Position numbers and translations under genes: made by a program. Of a DNA stretch of 64,000 nt, positions 34,086 through 44,765 are shown one piece after another. The notes under the pieces are model-generated. The model made no database searches and was not told the DNA's origin. It worked only from the letters and a program-made list of their open reading frames with translations. This stretch comes from Neovahlkampfia damariscottae (Eukaryota > Heterolobosea > Selenaionea > Neovahlkampfiida > Neovahlkampfiidae), in contig JABLTG010000033.1 in assembly GCA_016618085.1 (NCBI GenBank), positions 1 to 64,000 on the forward strand, in the 5' to 3' direction. How positions within the stretch are numbered: position 1 is the stretch's first letter; each line of letters begins with the position of its first letter.

Positions 34086-35371
34086 ATGTCAAGACAACTT
34101 GGTCATATGGAGCATCAATTTTATCGTTTAATTGGAAAAAATGGATATAATATCGTTCAGATTGCAACGGTCCAAGGGAAATTGATCTCAAAAAACCTTG
34201 TGGCTGCACTTGTTTTGTTACAAAAAAAATATATAATTTTACAGTCAGGTGTCCAAATGATTAACTCAATTCCACACTTTGAAATAATACCAAATCATCA
34301 AAAAATACTACTTGAATCACATTTTAAGCAAGAAGACAAAAAATTGAAGACAGGAAAGGAGATATTTTATGATGAATTGAAAAATGGTTACAAACGGTTT
34401 TTGAAGTCACCTGAAGGCTTTGAAACAAGTATATTATGGAACTTGGTGGTGTTGAGTAATGAAAAAATGGATTCATTTGACATTATTCTTTCTTTTTCTC
34501 ATATGATTCTTGATGGAAAATCAATTTGTGTGATTATGAGCGAATTATTGAAAAACTTGGATGCAATAAACAATGAAAAGGATGTAAGTATGGCTAATAT
34601 TGTAGAAATTACACCTGCAATTGATGAATTATTTGTAAAATTTGAACCGAAGACTGATGATTCTGAAATTAAAAAATATGGTGAAATTTTTCTGGATGCT
34701 GAGGCTGTTAAAAAACCTTTTCAACAAAATGTTATTTTAAAAGAATATTCAGCTGAGAAATTAATCAAATTATGCAAAGAACATAGAGTTTCAGTCAATT
34801 CAATACTCTATGCTGCTTTCCTATTAAGTAACTTTATATTTTTTAAAACTATGAAGGTTTTGTTGAATCATGTGGTAACTTGAACAATGGTGAGTGGATT
34901 TATCTGGGAATACCATATTGTCTTCGTAATAAATCAAATTTGGCTCAAAATGTAGTTGGAAGCTTGGCAACTCAGTTCGATGTTGATATTCAATGGAAAG
35001 ATTCTTATCAAGATTTATTATCTGAAGACATTTGGAAAATAGCCATTGAAATCAATCAAAAAGTAACCAAGAATGTTGAAAATAATAATTGCTTGGCAAG
35101 AGTACATCCACATTCATTGAAAACGAATCCTCGATTGTTGTTATCAAATATGGGACGATCTGATGATTTATTTGCAAGTATGGAAAAATTAAAGGTCTCC
35201 GGATTGTACACTACAATCAGTATGATTTTTGGTGAACCAGTTTGTGCTTGTCATTTGACAACATTGAACAATCAAATTTATTTTGCATTTACTTCAGGAT
35301 ATAATTTGAATTCTAAACTTGGAAACATTGCTTCTGATACAATTGACCTACTGAGAAAATTGTCGATTTGA
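34086..35371 (+). CDS. Condensation/alcohol-acyltransferase-type (HxxxD) acyltransferase
   Basis: Exons 34086-34827 and 34857-35371, 418 residues. The catalytic HxxxD motif is seen as SHMILDGKS in the N-terminal half, and the C-terminal half has the bridge region YLGIPYCLRNKS and LLLSNMGRSDD, typical of the chloramphenicol-acetyltransferase-like superfamily (NRPS condensation domains, PapA5, yeast alcohol acetyltransferase). It starts MSRQLGHMEHQFYR, similar to PapA/AATase N-termini. It is a stand-alone protein with no carrier domain. It likely acylates an alcohol or amine with an acyl-CoA; the substrate is unknown. The 29-nt intron at 34828-34856 restores frame. Confidence 0.75.
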
Positions 35372-35591
35372 TCAATGGACAACTGGAAGAAAACGACAAA
35401 TTTTATTTTTTCATTTTTTAAGTGTTAAGTTGTTAATAAAACATGTTTAATCAAAAATAGGATATACTTCATATCTTTGAGTGTTCTTTGATTGCTTCTT
35501 TAAAATTGGAATCGGATAAATCTAAAAATAAATTACGGAGTTTATTCACCAATTAAACCATAGATTTTCCTTCCAACACTCTCACAAAAAT

Positions 35592-37097
35592 ATGATCAAC
35601 ATTGTTCTTTTCATAGTATTATTCGCTTTTGGTTTATGGACAATTAACACAATTATACATTTACTCGGTTATACCAGATATCCAGGATCATTCTCATTTC
35701 TTCCGAGATTCTTACCAAAAATACCTATCATAAATCCAGATGGAATGAAAAAGTTTCATGAAACAGACATAGAGCTCAGAAAACAAAATCCAGATTTATC
35801 AAATTATCCATTTTTATCAATGGCAACTCCAACTATGCAACGTTTTGTTGTTTCAGACGCAAATGTTGTGAAAGAATTATTTTTAAATTCAGCAAAAGAA
35901 TTTCCAAAACCACAAGACAGAATGGAAAAAGCGTTTGGTATTTATGGACCAAATATTTTAACAGAAAATGGAGGTAAATTTTTTAACTTTTTTTTCATCT
36001 TGTTAGAATCATGGAGAAAGCACAGATTACTCTGTAATCCTGCATTTAGCAAGAAAAATTTAGAGTTATTGACAACTGTTTCACATTTTGCTACAACAAA
36101 AGAAATGGAATCATGGAAAGAAAATGAATCAATTGATGTAAATGAAGCAATGAACAATATCACTTTAGAAATTATTTTGAAGGCTGGATTCGGTTATAAC
36201 TTAGACAACAAGATCAAAATTGGAGAATATACTTTTAAAGAAAATGTGAAAATGATCATTGACTCACTCATCTATATTTTTCTTGCTCCTGGTTTTGTGA
36301 GAAGTTTTCTCTCAATGTTACCATTCAAAACAAAAGAAACAAAAGTAAATAATGTTATCAAAGATTTTGAAGCATATGTTGACGAAATTATAAAAAAACA
36401 TGAAAATTCAAATGACCTGACACTTAATTATGATTTACTTTCATTATTATTGACCTCAAAAGACGAAGAGCAGGTATTAACTCAAAAAGAAGTTAAAGCT
36501 GATTCTTTCATTTTTTTATTAGCTGGACATGATACTACATCATCTCAATTGTCTTGGAGTTTATTTGAATTGGCAAAACGCCCAGAAATGCAAGAAAAAA
36601 TATTCAATGAAGTAAAATCGATTGACTCAACAAAAGAACCAACTTTAGAAGATTATGAAAGTCTTGAATACACTTCATGGATTGTAAATGAATCATTACG
36701 ATTACATCCACCAATTCAAGGAGTTATTAAAACAAATTCCAAAAAAAGAACATTTCATGGTGAAAAATATGATTTGACAGTTCCTGCAAATGAAACTTTT
36801 TTGATTAATATTCTAAGTTTACATACAGATGAACGTTATTGGGATGAACCAATGGAATTCAACCCTGAAAGATGGAGTAAACCAATAAAGAACAAATGTG
36901 CTTATCTCCCATTTTCAATGGGTTCCCGGAAATGTATTGGGTCAACTTTCAGTTTGATTGAATCAAATATCATTCTTGCAACTATTGTAAAAAATTTTAA
37001 AGTTGTGTTGGAAGATGAAAGTTTTGTGCCAAAATCACAATTTGGAATTGTTGCAAAACCTTCAGATTTACAATTAAAATTTCAAAGAAGAAAATAA
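35592..37097 (+). CDS. Cytochrome P450 monooxygenase
   Basis: Exons 35592-35973 and 36007-37097, 490 residues. The 33-nt intron has no stop and is a multiple of three, so the frame also reads straight through it; splicing gives NGESWRKHR, the standard helix-C start, and is preferred. Other motifs: N-terminal membrane anchor, LLAGHDTTSSQ (oxygen-binding I-helix), NESLRLHPP (ExxR), MEFNPERWS and the haem loop FSMGSRKCIG with the cysteine ligand. It is an ER-anchored microsomal type, close to CYP4-like or plant CYP72-like clans, but the family cannot be fixed by eye. It needs O2 and implies an aerobic cell and a P450 reductase elsewhere. Confidence 0.93.
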   Translation: MINIVLFIVLFAFGLWTINTIIHLLGYTRYPGSFSFLPRFLPKIPIINPDGMKKFHETDIELRKQNPDLSNYPFLSMATPTMQRFVVSDANVVKELFLNSAKEFPKPQDRMEKAFGIYGPNILTENGGKFFNFFFILLESWRKHRLLCNPAFSKKNLELLTTVSHFATTKEMESWKENESIDVNEAMNNITLEIILKAGFGYNLDNKIKIGEYTFKENVKMIIDSLIYIFLAPGFVRSFLSMLPFKTKETKVNNVIKDFEAYVDEIIKKHENSNDLTLNYDLLSLLLTSKDEEQVLTQKEVKADSFIFLLAGHDTTSSQLSWSLFELAKRPEMQEKIFNEVKSIDSTKEPTLEDYESLEYTSWIVNESLRLHPPIQGVIKTNSKKRTFHGEKYDLTVPANETFLINILSLHTDERYWDEPMEFNPERWSKPIKNKCAYLPFSMGSRKCIGSTFSLIESNIILATIVKNFKVVLEDESFVPKSQFGIVAKPSDLQLKFQRRK

Positions 37098-37427
37098 AGT
37101 CAGAAAAATTTCAAGAATAATGGTGTTTTCACAAATAATTTGTTTTACAAATTCATTATAAATTAAAATAAAGGGATGAATATCTCAAGTGTGTTGGATT
37201 TTCCACCAAAGTCGTAAAAAAAATCTTTTCTCTGTAGTAATATTTTACTCATTTTTCATTCAATTTCAAATTCTGGATAAAACAAACATAAATTGAAAAT
37301 GAAAGTGAGTAAAAAATGTTTTAATCAACAACATTCTTGAAATCCGACAAGTGAATTGGTGAATTCTCTTAAAGATTAATATTTGAATAAAAATCTCGTT
37401 TTTTGTAAATTTTTTTTTCAGCCAATC
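37098..37427. other. Intergenic stretch or upstream intron
   Basis: No separate gene seen. ATGAAA followed by a GTGAGT donor near 37299 and the TTTTTTTTTCAG acceptor at 37411-37420 could form a first exon (residues MK) and a ~115-nt intron for the next gene. Alternatively, CCAATCA at 37422 abuts the ATG at 37428. Confidence 0.4.
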
Positions 37428-38094
37428 ATGCAATTTTTTGCTGACAACTCAAAGTACTTCAAAGACGTTAAAGTTCAAACTTTAGTAGCTTTCACAGTGG
37501 GACTTCTCGTAATTTTTGTTAAAATTTATAGTTTTAGTGCGCAGTTGCTTCACTGGTTTGTTTAGGAGCAGGAATTTATTTTACTTACTCTGCCATTAAC
37601 ATTTCTGTCACAAAAACTCATTTTGTATCCACAATTTGTCATAACCATGGAATAGCAAGAACAGGTAATTCTCAAATAAATAATCAATTCAAAATAAGAA
37701 ATACAACCTGGAATTTGGGGTTATATCCATAGATACTATACTGTTTCATACAATACAGCAGCACAAAAAAATGTAACATCAGTAACATCAGATTACCTAG
37801 TTTACCCAATAGCTCATGACTCATTGACTTGTTTTTTTTTTATTATTTTCTAACAACTAAAAAGGTTATTACAACAAAGACAATGTCAAATTGGTCAGAT
37901 TGGACAATCAAGAAGGATTACTTGAAAGACATGCTATTTATTCAGCTGTACTTTATAGTTTGGTTCTTATTTTTTTGGCTGTTGTTTTGTCAATGATAGT
38001 AATGAGTATTGTTGATAAAATTAAAGAAAAGAAAGAATCAAGTTCCGAAACTGCTTTGGAAACAGAATATACAAAAGTTGTGAATGAAGAATAA
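37428..38094 (+). CDS. Two-helix membrane protein with extracytoplasmic domain
   Basis: Exons 37428-37508, 37538-37664, 37699-37830 and 37865-38094 give 189 residues. The first hydrophobic helix covers VASLVCLGAGIYFTYSA and the second AVLYSLVLIFLAVVLSMIV near the C-terminus; the loop between (about 90 residues) has Cys and Asn-linked glycosylation-type sites (NIS, NVT) and the WGYIHRYYTVSYN block. The tail KIKEKKESSSE is basic and cytoplasmic by the positive-inside rule. No family recognised. A short upstream exon could add two residues. Splice joins are supported by frame. Confidence 0.6.
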
Positions 38095-38103
38095 AACATT
38101 TCA

Positions 38104-38471
38104 TTAAAATCCACCTGTTTGTTCAACCATAGCATCAATAACATCCTGGTCTTCCATTCCTAACTATTTTTTAAAAATTAATTTTAATTTTATTTTTTAC
38201 ATCTCCTGCTGTGTTATTTTCATTGATTCTATTTCCATCGAATGTAAAACGTACAGATCCAACTTGAAGTCCTTGTCTTTTACAGAATGCGTCCATCAAT
38301 TTTTTTAAAGGTGTTGATTTTTTAATTTTAAAAAATACTTCATTTCCGTCCTTTTTTTTATTATTTTTAATTCAAGGAAATATTTCTTACTGCGTTGACA
38401 ACTTTAACATTGATATGTTCTCCTTTTACTTCATCTCCTTCTGTTGGTGTTGGTTTTTGTTCGTCGCTCAT
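38104..38471 (-). CDS. SUMO: SUMO (small ubiquitin-like modifier)
   Basis: Exons 38391-38471, 38201-38350 and 38104-38163 give 96 residues. Features: an acidic/basic flexible start (MSDEQKPTPTEGDEVKGEH), INVKVVNADGNEVFFKIK, LKKLMDAFCKRQGL, RFTFDGNRIN and GMEDQDVIDAMVEQTGG, all typical of SUMO. The mature C-terminal GG is followed by a single Phe, so the SUMO protease only has to remove one residue. Introns of 40 and 37 nt interrupt it. It is convergent with the membrane protein gene (9-bp gap). Confidence 0.95.
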
Positions 38472-38617
38472 TTTTTAGAACTGCTTTATTTCTGATTGGT
38501 GAAGTTAAGTGAAATTGATTGGACATTTGAAAAAAATAATTTTGATTAAAATTACAGTTCTTCAGTGAAAAAGAAATAAGATTCATTTTGATTGAACCAA
38601 CTATTGTTTTTATTGGT

Positions 38618-39355
38618 TTATTTTAATAATTTAAGTTTTGCAATGACCCAAGTATAAAGATAATATCCTCCAGCTCCAAAGATACAAATACTCAATGAAA
38701 CAGCAATAGTGACCAAAACAACAATAATTGAAGTTGATCCAGCTGCAAAATCATTCAAATTCATCACAACAAAAACAATACCAATTATAACTTCAGCAAT
38801 TGATAAAATACTACATGAAATCAACCCGATGAAAGCAATATTACAAAAACGAAATGAATAAATAAAACGATTGATCTTTGTAAAACTTGAAGCTTTTTGA
38901 GCACTCTTTCTTGTAAGGAATTTAACGATACAATAATAAACTGAAACACCAACAAGAAGAGCAGCACCCAAAACAAAACCAATAATGAATATAATTGTAC
39001 CTATACTTCCAATTATAATATAATCAATTCCAATTTCTGTTGAAAATATTTTAATTTTTTTTTTTTTACTTCTGACATCTGATGCTTCAGTATCTGTAAC
39101 CAGTTGAAATGAGTATAACAATCCAAATATAACAGAACAAATATTTGTTATGATGGCCAAAAGTACAAATGTTCCGAGAAATAAAAAGAGTACCATGTAA
39201 CATGTACTTAATAAGAATTTCTTTTCTGTTTTGAGGTATTCTTGTTGATCATCAGTTTCTAATTTTTCATGGTATCTATCTGTATTAGTTGATGGTGATC
39301 CTTCTACTTCGACTTGCACATCCAATTTTTTGTAGTTCTCTTGCCCTTCGCTCAT
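38618..39355 (-). CDS. Polytopic membrane protein (4-5 helices)
   Basis: Probable exons 39070-39355 and 38618-39036. The sequence between (39037-39069, 33 nt) has GTAAAA...CAACAG ends and no stop; if retained it adds a lysine-rich SKKKKIKIFST. The protein of about 234 residues has a hydrophilic acidic N-terminus and hydrophobic segments at LSTCYMVLFLFLGTFVLLAI, IGSIGTIIFIIGFVLGAALL, FIGLISCSILSIAEVIIGIV and IIVVLVTIAVSLSICIFGAG. No family recognised. It is divergent from the next gene, with ATTGG boxes between. Confidence 0.6.
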   Translation of the reverse strand: MSEGQENYKKLDVQVEVEGSPSTNTDRYHEKLETDDQQEYLKTEKKFLLSTCYMVLFLFLGTFVLLAIITNICSVIFGLLYSFQLVTDTEASDVRSKKKKIKIFSTEIGIDYIIIGSIGTIIFIIGFVLGAALLVGVSVYYCIVKFLTRKSAQKASSFTKINRFIYSFRFCNIAFIGLISCSILSIAEVIIGIVFVVMNLNDFAAGSTSIIVVLVTIAVSLSICIFGAGGYYLYTWVIAKLKLLK

Positions 39356-39552
39356 TTTTATTGGAGTGAACTGCTGTTTGTTTTATTGGTCCATTTTTTT
39401 AAGAAGCACTTTTGATCAGTTTTCAGTTTTTCTGATGGAAAAATTAAGTTTCAGCAGATATGTTTTTCTCAAGCATATTTATTGGTTGATAAATACGCCA
39501 ATCATTTTTTATTATTTCTCCACCGCCAAAAAAAACCGTTATACACCAGCAG

Positions 39553-40500
39553 ATGATAAAACCTTCGGCAAAGAAAAAAACAACTTTAACTAATTCACCA
39601 GTACAAAAAGCAAAAAAAACAAAATCTACAACAGAGACTAGTTCACCTAAAATAACCAAACAAGTTAAAACAAAAAAAGTTCAACCTCCAAAATTTAATG
39701 AAAGCACTACCAAATTGACCAGATCAGATTCTTTTGCAAATGTACTAAAACGTAAAGGAAGTAGCTTTTTTGGTGCTCTTCCAGAAATGACAGGTCGAGC
39801 ATCACTTGGTATTTTATCACCAAGACGCAAACAAGCAACAACACCTTTCACTTCACCAACAAAAAACTCAATGACATCACCTAGAGAACCAAAAGATAAA
39901 GCAAGTTTCATTAAAAAACTTTCAAGTTTCAAAAAAGGAAAAGAAAACAATACAGTAACACCAAACAAATCTTCATCAAAAACTTCATCAAAAGAAAGTA
40001 TCAATTCAGAAGAATTTGATGATGATGAAGAATTTAAATCACCTGTAAAAGTTTTATTTTCAGCTCCAAAAGGTATGCCAAATCTTAATTTGAATAAAAT
40101 CAAATCAACTTTTGGATCAACTGAAGAAGATGATTTTGAAGATGAATTTGCAGATGAGCCAACAATCATTTCTATTGATAGTCCAAAAAATGAATGTTTA
40201 ACAGATGATGCTTTGAAAACTCCAAGAGACGAAGAAGAAGATGAAGAAGATGTAAAAAGAGAAGCAGAAATGAATGCAATCAAAAATAGTTTTAGCAGAA
40301 AAATTTCAAACTCATTTAAATACGATGATGATTCTGGAGATTCAGAAGAAGATGAAATTGATGGTGCATTGATTGATGAATTTGGATTCAATGTACCAAA
40401 AAATTTTATTGTAAAGAAAAATAAACCAAAAGCAAAAGTTCAAAAAAAACAAAACATTCTTGATAAATTAATGTCACCAAGAGGTAATAAAAATCAATAA
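39553..40500 (+). CDS. Disordered, acidic/basic phosphoprotein-like protein
   Basis: 315 residues, single exon, ATG 49 bp after a CCAATCA box (39498-39504). The N-terminal third is Lys/Thr/Ser-rich and contains a conserved-looking NVLKRKGSSFFGALPEMTGR segment and many S/T-P sites (LSPRRK, TSPTKN, TSPREP). Acidic stretches (EEFDDDEEF, EEDEEDV) follow, and the C-terminus has FGFNVPKNFIVKKNKPKAK. No globular domain found. The long antisense reading frame is a by-product of GAT/GAA codons. Function unknown; nuclear or cytoskeletal adaptors have similar composition. Confidence 0.55.
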   Translation: MIKPSAKKKTTLTNSPVQKAKKTKSTTETSSPKITKQVKTKKVQPPKFNESTTKLTRSDSFANVLKRKGSSFFGALPEMTGRASLGILSPRRKQATTPFTSPTKNSMTSPREPKDKASFIKKLSSFKKGKENNTVTPNKSSSKTSSKESINSEEFDDDEEFKSPVKVLFSAPKGMPNLNLNKIKSTFGSTEEDDFEDEFADEPTIISIDSPKNECLTDDALKTPRDEEEDEEDVKREAEMNAIKNSFSRKISNSFKYDDDSGDSEEDEIDGALIDEFGFNVPKNFIVKKNKPKAKVQKKQNILDKLMSPRGNKNQ

Positions 40501-40517
40501 AAATCTTAATGATGAAC

Positions 40518-42913
40518 TTATATTTTATCATAAATTTCATTTGTCACTTCTAATAACTTTTCTTGATCAATTTTTTCCACTTGAACTTTGAATGATGCCA
40601 CAACAGGTTTGTGATCTGAAATATAATAACCATTTTCACTTTTGTACAATTCAATTTTTAAATTTTCTTCATATTTTGATTTGATTAAAATTCGATCACA
40701 ATAAGCTGGTATTCTCTTCTTTTCACTGGTATCATAAATATCTGTTCCAGGATCAAATTTATAAGTTGGAGGAAATGTAATTTCACCTTCAATAAATCCT
40801 TCAAAAACATTTTTTGCCTTCATTTCAACATTTAATTGATCATATTTCAATAAATAACCATACTCTTTTTTCGCTATTCTTGAAAGGGCAACATCGTATT
40901 CTAAATCAACTCGATAATTCAAATCACCATAAAAGAAAACAAAATCATGAAATAAAGGAGCATAAAGATCATTTTCAAACAATGAATCTTTTACAATATC
41001 ATGATAATTTGAGTTTCTTTCTTTGATGTTTTTTTGATGAGCTGCTAGATGAGCACAAATGAAGCAAAATGAAGATTCATGTAAATTAAATCTGATTGCA
41101 ATTCCACCTTTATTTCCGAATCCTAATTGCCCAATACCCAATTTACTTACAAAGATAGTACTTAAACTTGGGAATAATTCTTTTCTGATGTATATACAAT
41201 GATACAAGCCTACTAATTGATGTGAACTAATTTTGACATATTTGATACCAATGGAGGACGCCAGAATAATATCCCATGCCGCTGATACTTCTGATTGTGA
41301 TTTAATTAATGTAACTGCTGACATATCAATTTCTTGAAGTCCAATTGCATAAATATCAGCGTCAATTTGATCCTTTTGTAACCATTTTGATAAAGAATTT
41401 GCTTCTATCTCTTCAGCTACATTCCATGTTCCAACGATAACTTTCAATTCAATCTTATCTGTATAATCGTTTTTTCTGGATTTCAAAATTCCTTGAGCGA
41501 GTGGAGATGAAAAATTAGATGTGTTGAAACCTAAACTGGCAGATTTGAAATTGATATTATCACTATCCGACCCAGAGCCTCTTTTATTGAATGTATATGA
41601 GCTATGTGAATCTAAAATACGTTCTGTAACATCAGATTCACTTTCTGGCATTGATTGAAATAATGATGATCTCTTCTTTGAAAAACTTTTTTCTTGAGAA
41701 ACTTTTTTAGCTAAATTAGAACCAACAGTCATAAAACCCATATTCGTTGAAATATCAACAGATTTGCTCTTGATAAATTTTGATGAGTCTTGCATTTTCT
41801 CCACGTTTGATTTGCCAAATTTTCCTGAAATGGTTGTTAATGCTCCTCCAATATGCAGACCAATTTCATCTTCATCAAAATCATCAATCTTATCATCATA
41901 ATATTCCATTAATGGATGAATGAGTTTCTTGGCAGTGACAAATTGAATTTGAAAAAAAGTTGATTGTAAATCATCTCTAAATGTTGCTTTAGGACGAATA
42001 GGTTTTAAAACTCTGAGTTTTCTATATAATTCAGCCAACAAAATGGCAAAATAATTTGAAAGATTAAATTGTTCAGTGAACCAATTAACAGCAACATTTC
42101 CTGGTAAAAAAATTAAAACAATAAAAAGCAAACCTGAAAATGTTTTGGTGTATGTCAAATCACCTTCAATGATTTCTGATGTTTCTATGGATGCTTCAAA
42201 CGCTTCAATCATTTTTTCAATTCTTAAAGGTGAATTAGCCAACAATGAAAGTCTTTGCATTGTTGAAAAGTTTTTGAATAATAAATTCTTGTTGAATGGT
42301 GAGTACTCCAGTTTGTTTAAAAGCTCAGGTTGTTTGATATAGTACAAATTCAAATTTGAATCTGTAAAATCTTTGTGGTATTCTGAAACTGAAAGAATAA
42401 ACTTCAACTGCAATAACACTAAAAGAGAATAAAATTAGAAACCAAAAATTTTTTTTTACGTTCACCAAATAATTTTCCAAGGTCTCTATTGATTTTTGTT
42501 GTTCCACGTTTTGGAAATTCTTCAATTTGAATGATACAATCAATAAATTCCTGTGAAGAAAAGCAATATTTGTATATTTTTGAGTGAATGGTCTTTTCAG
42601 AAAAAACAATAGCTTTTTCATTTTTGTTTTTCAAAAACAGATTAACTAAAATTTCTGAAAAATTCTCCAAGGTTAAATTTAATGGAAAAAGTCTTGAAAG
42701 AATTTCTGGGTCTTCCATTATTTGGTCAGTGTCTGTGATTTCAAGACATGAATCTAAACTATTTCGTTTGTTCAGAACTGAAGGGCTAGGTAAAGTGAAT
42801 TCTTCTTCTTCTTCAGGTAATAATGATTGTGATCTTTTTACTTCGTTCAATTGCATCTGTAGGTTTGCAGATTTTCGCTTCACCAGAGCATCTTTCAACT
42901 TTTTTAAACTCAT
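40518..42913 (-). CDS. DEP-domain inositol polyphosphate 5-phosphatase
   Basis: Exons 42460-42913, 42134-42418 and 40518-42100, 773 residues. The first part contains a DEP-like domain (KYCFSSQEFIDCIIQIEEFP, closing with HKDFTDSNLNLYYI) and probably a second related repeat near NVAVNWFTEQF. A Ser-rich linker leads to the catalytic domain at about residues 420-765: VGTWNVAEE, IGLQEID, FYGDLNYRVD, RIPAYCDRIL and SDHKPV, all intact. The enzyme removes the 5-phosphate from PI(4,5)P2 or PI(3,4,5)P3. DEP domains bind membranes or GPCRs, so the pairing links it to G-protein signalling. Intron 42101-42133 is 33 nt and stop-free. Confidence 0.88.
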
Positions 42914-43363
42914 CGTCAATCCAAGTAATGTATGTGATTGGACAAAAAAAAATAACGGTAAAAAAAAATGGAAACATTTTTTTTTTGAATTTGAAATCTT
43001 TGGATAACACGTAATTTAAGTGTTTCTATTTTCCATTCATCACAAAAAATTAAGGAGTTTCCGAAAATAAAAAATTATTTTTTCCAAAAAGGAAATTCTA
43101 TTATCCATTCTTTCTCTTTCCTTCTGTTTCAAAATTCTGAAATTTTCATCCAAATTTCTCCTTCTCCAAAATTTTGACCGTCTCCAAAACAATCACAACA
43201 ATCAACTTAAAAATAATGAAAAAGAGTTCTTTTTTTTACCATTTAAAAAAACTTCAACGCCTAAAATGCAATTGTGAATGTACTTTCGTCAAGAAACGGA
43301 CATAAAAAAAAAAATGTGAAAAAAAAGTTCAAATACTCGTTTTTTATCCAATGAAACCACTCC
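42914..43363. other. Intergenic region between divergent genes
   Basis: No gene supported. A reverse CCAAT (TGATTGGAC) is near 42936 for the minus-strand gene, and CCAATGA at 43349-43355 is close to the plus-strand start. A C/T-rich patch lies near 43100-43200. Confidence 0.45.
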
Positions 43364-44627
43364 ATGAAAATACTGATGAATCAACACCCAAACTCAATTT
43401 GCGGTTTGTCCAAAATACTTTACTGAACATTCAGAACATTGTGAAGAAAGACCAGAAGAACTACTTTGTACAGATTGTGATGACAAATTTTGCTCTGAAT
43501 GTTTTGTCCAACAACATTCATCAAAGAAAAAGCAAAACCATCATCAAGTAGAACTCAATGAAAAATATTTTTCAATGTTTTGTGAGTTTCATCCAACAGA
43601 AAAGATAGAATTCTATTGTTTTGACCATAAAAATAAATTATGCAAAATTTGTTATGAAAAAGAACATAAAACACATTTCAGTGAACCTATAGATAAAATA
43701 ATTAAGAAATTTCAACAAGAATCTCAAATTTTATCTTATTCAAAGGAAGAAATTCAAAACCAAAAAAAGAAATTTTTGAATTTTTATAATGAAGAACAAA
43801 AAGAAGTTTATCAAAAATTCAACAAAACAAAAGATAAAATGCAATTAAAATTTGATATTTTCAAATCCAAAAAAGAGAAAATCGAAAAAGATTTTTCAGA
43901 GTATCATGAAATCATGAACAAAATTGAATCTGGAAATGAATTGAGTTTTGATGAAATTTTAGAAATCAAATCATGTTTAAATCTACAATGTTGGGAATTA
44001 CCAACTATTCAACATATTGGAATTTCATGTGATCAATGTAAAACAAAGAACTTCACAGGAATTAGATGGAAATGTAATGAATGCCCAAATTTTGATTTAT
44101 GTGATATTTGCATCATTTTAAAAGGAATTCATCCAAAACATGGATTTACTAAAATTGAAAAACCTGTTGAAGTGGATCCAAAAATTCATTCTGGAGTTCA
44201 ATGTAACAAATGTGGAATGAAGAATTTCATTGGCTATAGATATTTTTGTAGAACTTGTAAAAATGTGAATTTATGCAATTCATGTTTTGAAGATAAACTA
44301 TATCTCCGAGGAAATCATGATTCTCACATTTTCATTCGAATTTCTGATGCAAATTTACCTAAACATTTGAAAGTAATTTGTGGTCATTGTCAATTGAAAG
44401 ATTTTAATGGAAAGAAATACACATGTAAACAATGTGAAGATTATGATTTATGTGAGTATTGTTTTGAAAATAGATCAACATTTCATCAAAAAAATCATAT
44501 TTTTAAAGTTTATTCTTATCCACAAACTGAAGAAGAAATGTTGAAAAGTAAAAAGAGAAAAGAAATGCATACACAAAGTAAACCACCTCAAAAAAAGAGT
44601 GATGATCAATTTTGTGCGCAACAATAA
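43364..44627 (+). CDS. B-box and triple ZZ zinc-finger protein
   Basis: Exons 43364-43403 and 43435-44627, 410 residues. Removing the 31-nt intron joins ICEHC to EERPEELLCTDC, giving an intact first B-box-like finger; without it the frame is broken. A second B-box follows (CEFHPTEKIEFYCFDHKNKL ... CYEKEH), then a coiled coil (residues ~95-170). Three ZZ fingers come next: CDQCKTKNFTGIRWKC, CNKCGMKNFIGYRYFC and CGHCQLKDFNGKKYTC, each with the DLCxxC/NLCNSC end. Such TRIM-like proteins without RING are adaptors in protein-quality or cytoskeletal pathways; ZZ fingers often read N-degrons or histone tails. The start could also be the ATG at 43376. Confidence 0.8.
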
Positions 44628-44765
44628 AAATTTCTTTCAAAAAAAGAAATTTTTAATATATCAAACATACTGATCCTAATGAATTAAAAAATTGGAAATC
44701 CTCAAGTTTTAAATCTCAGAAAAAATCTGTCTCATCCTCCAATCATTTGGTCTGATTTTTTTAGT

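Noticed and set aside
39681-40391. Long serine-rich reading frame on the minus strand
   Set aside because: It is the mirror of GAA/GAT/AAA-rich codons of the plus-strand disordered protein; no start context and no domain.
43364-43440. Apparent frameshift at the start of the B-box/ZZ gene
   Set aside because: A 31-nt GT-AG intron (43404-43434) restores the frame and an intact CxxC pair.
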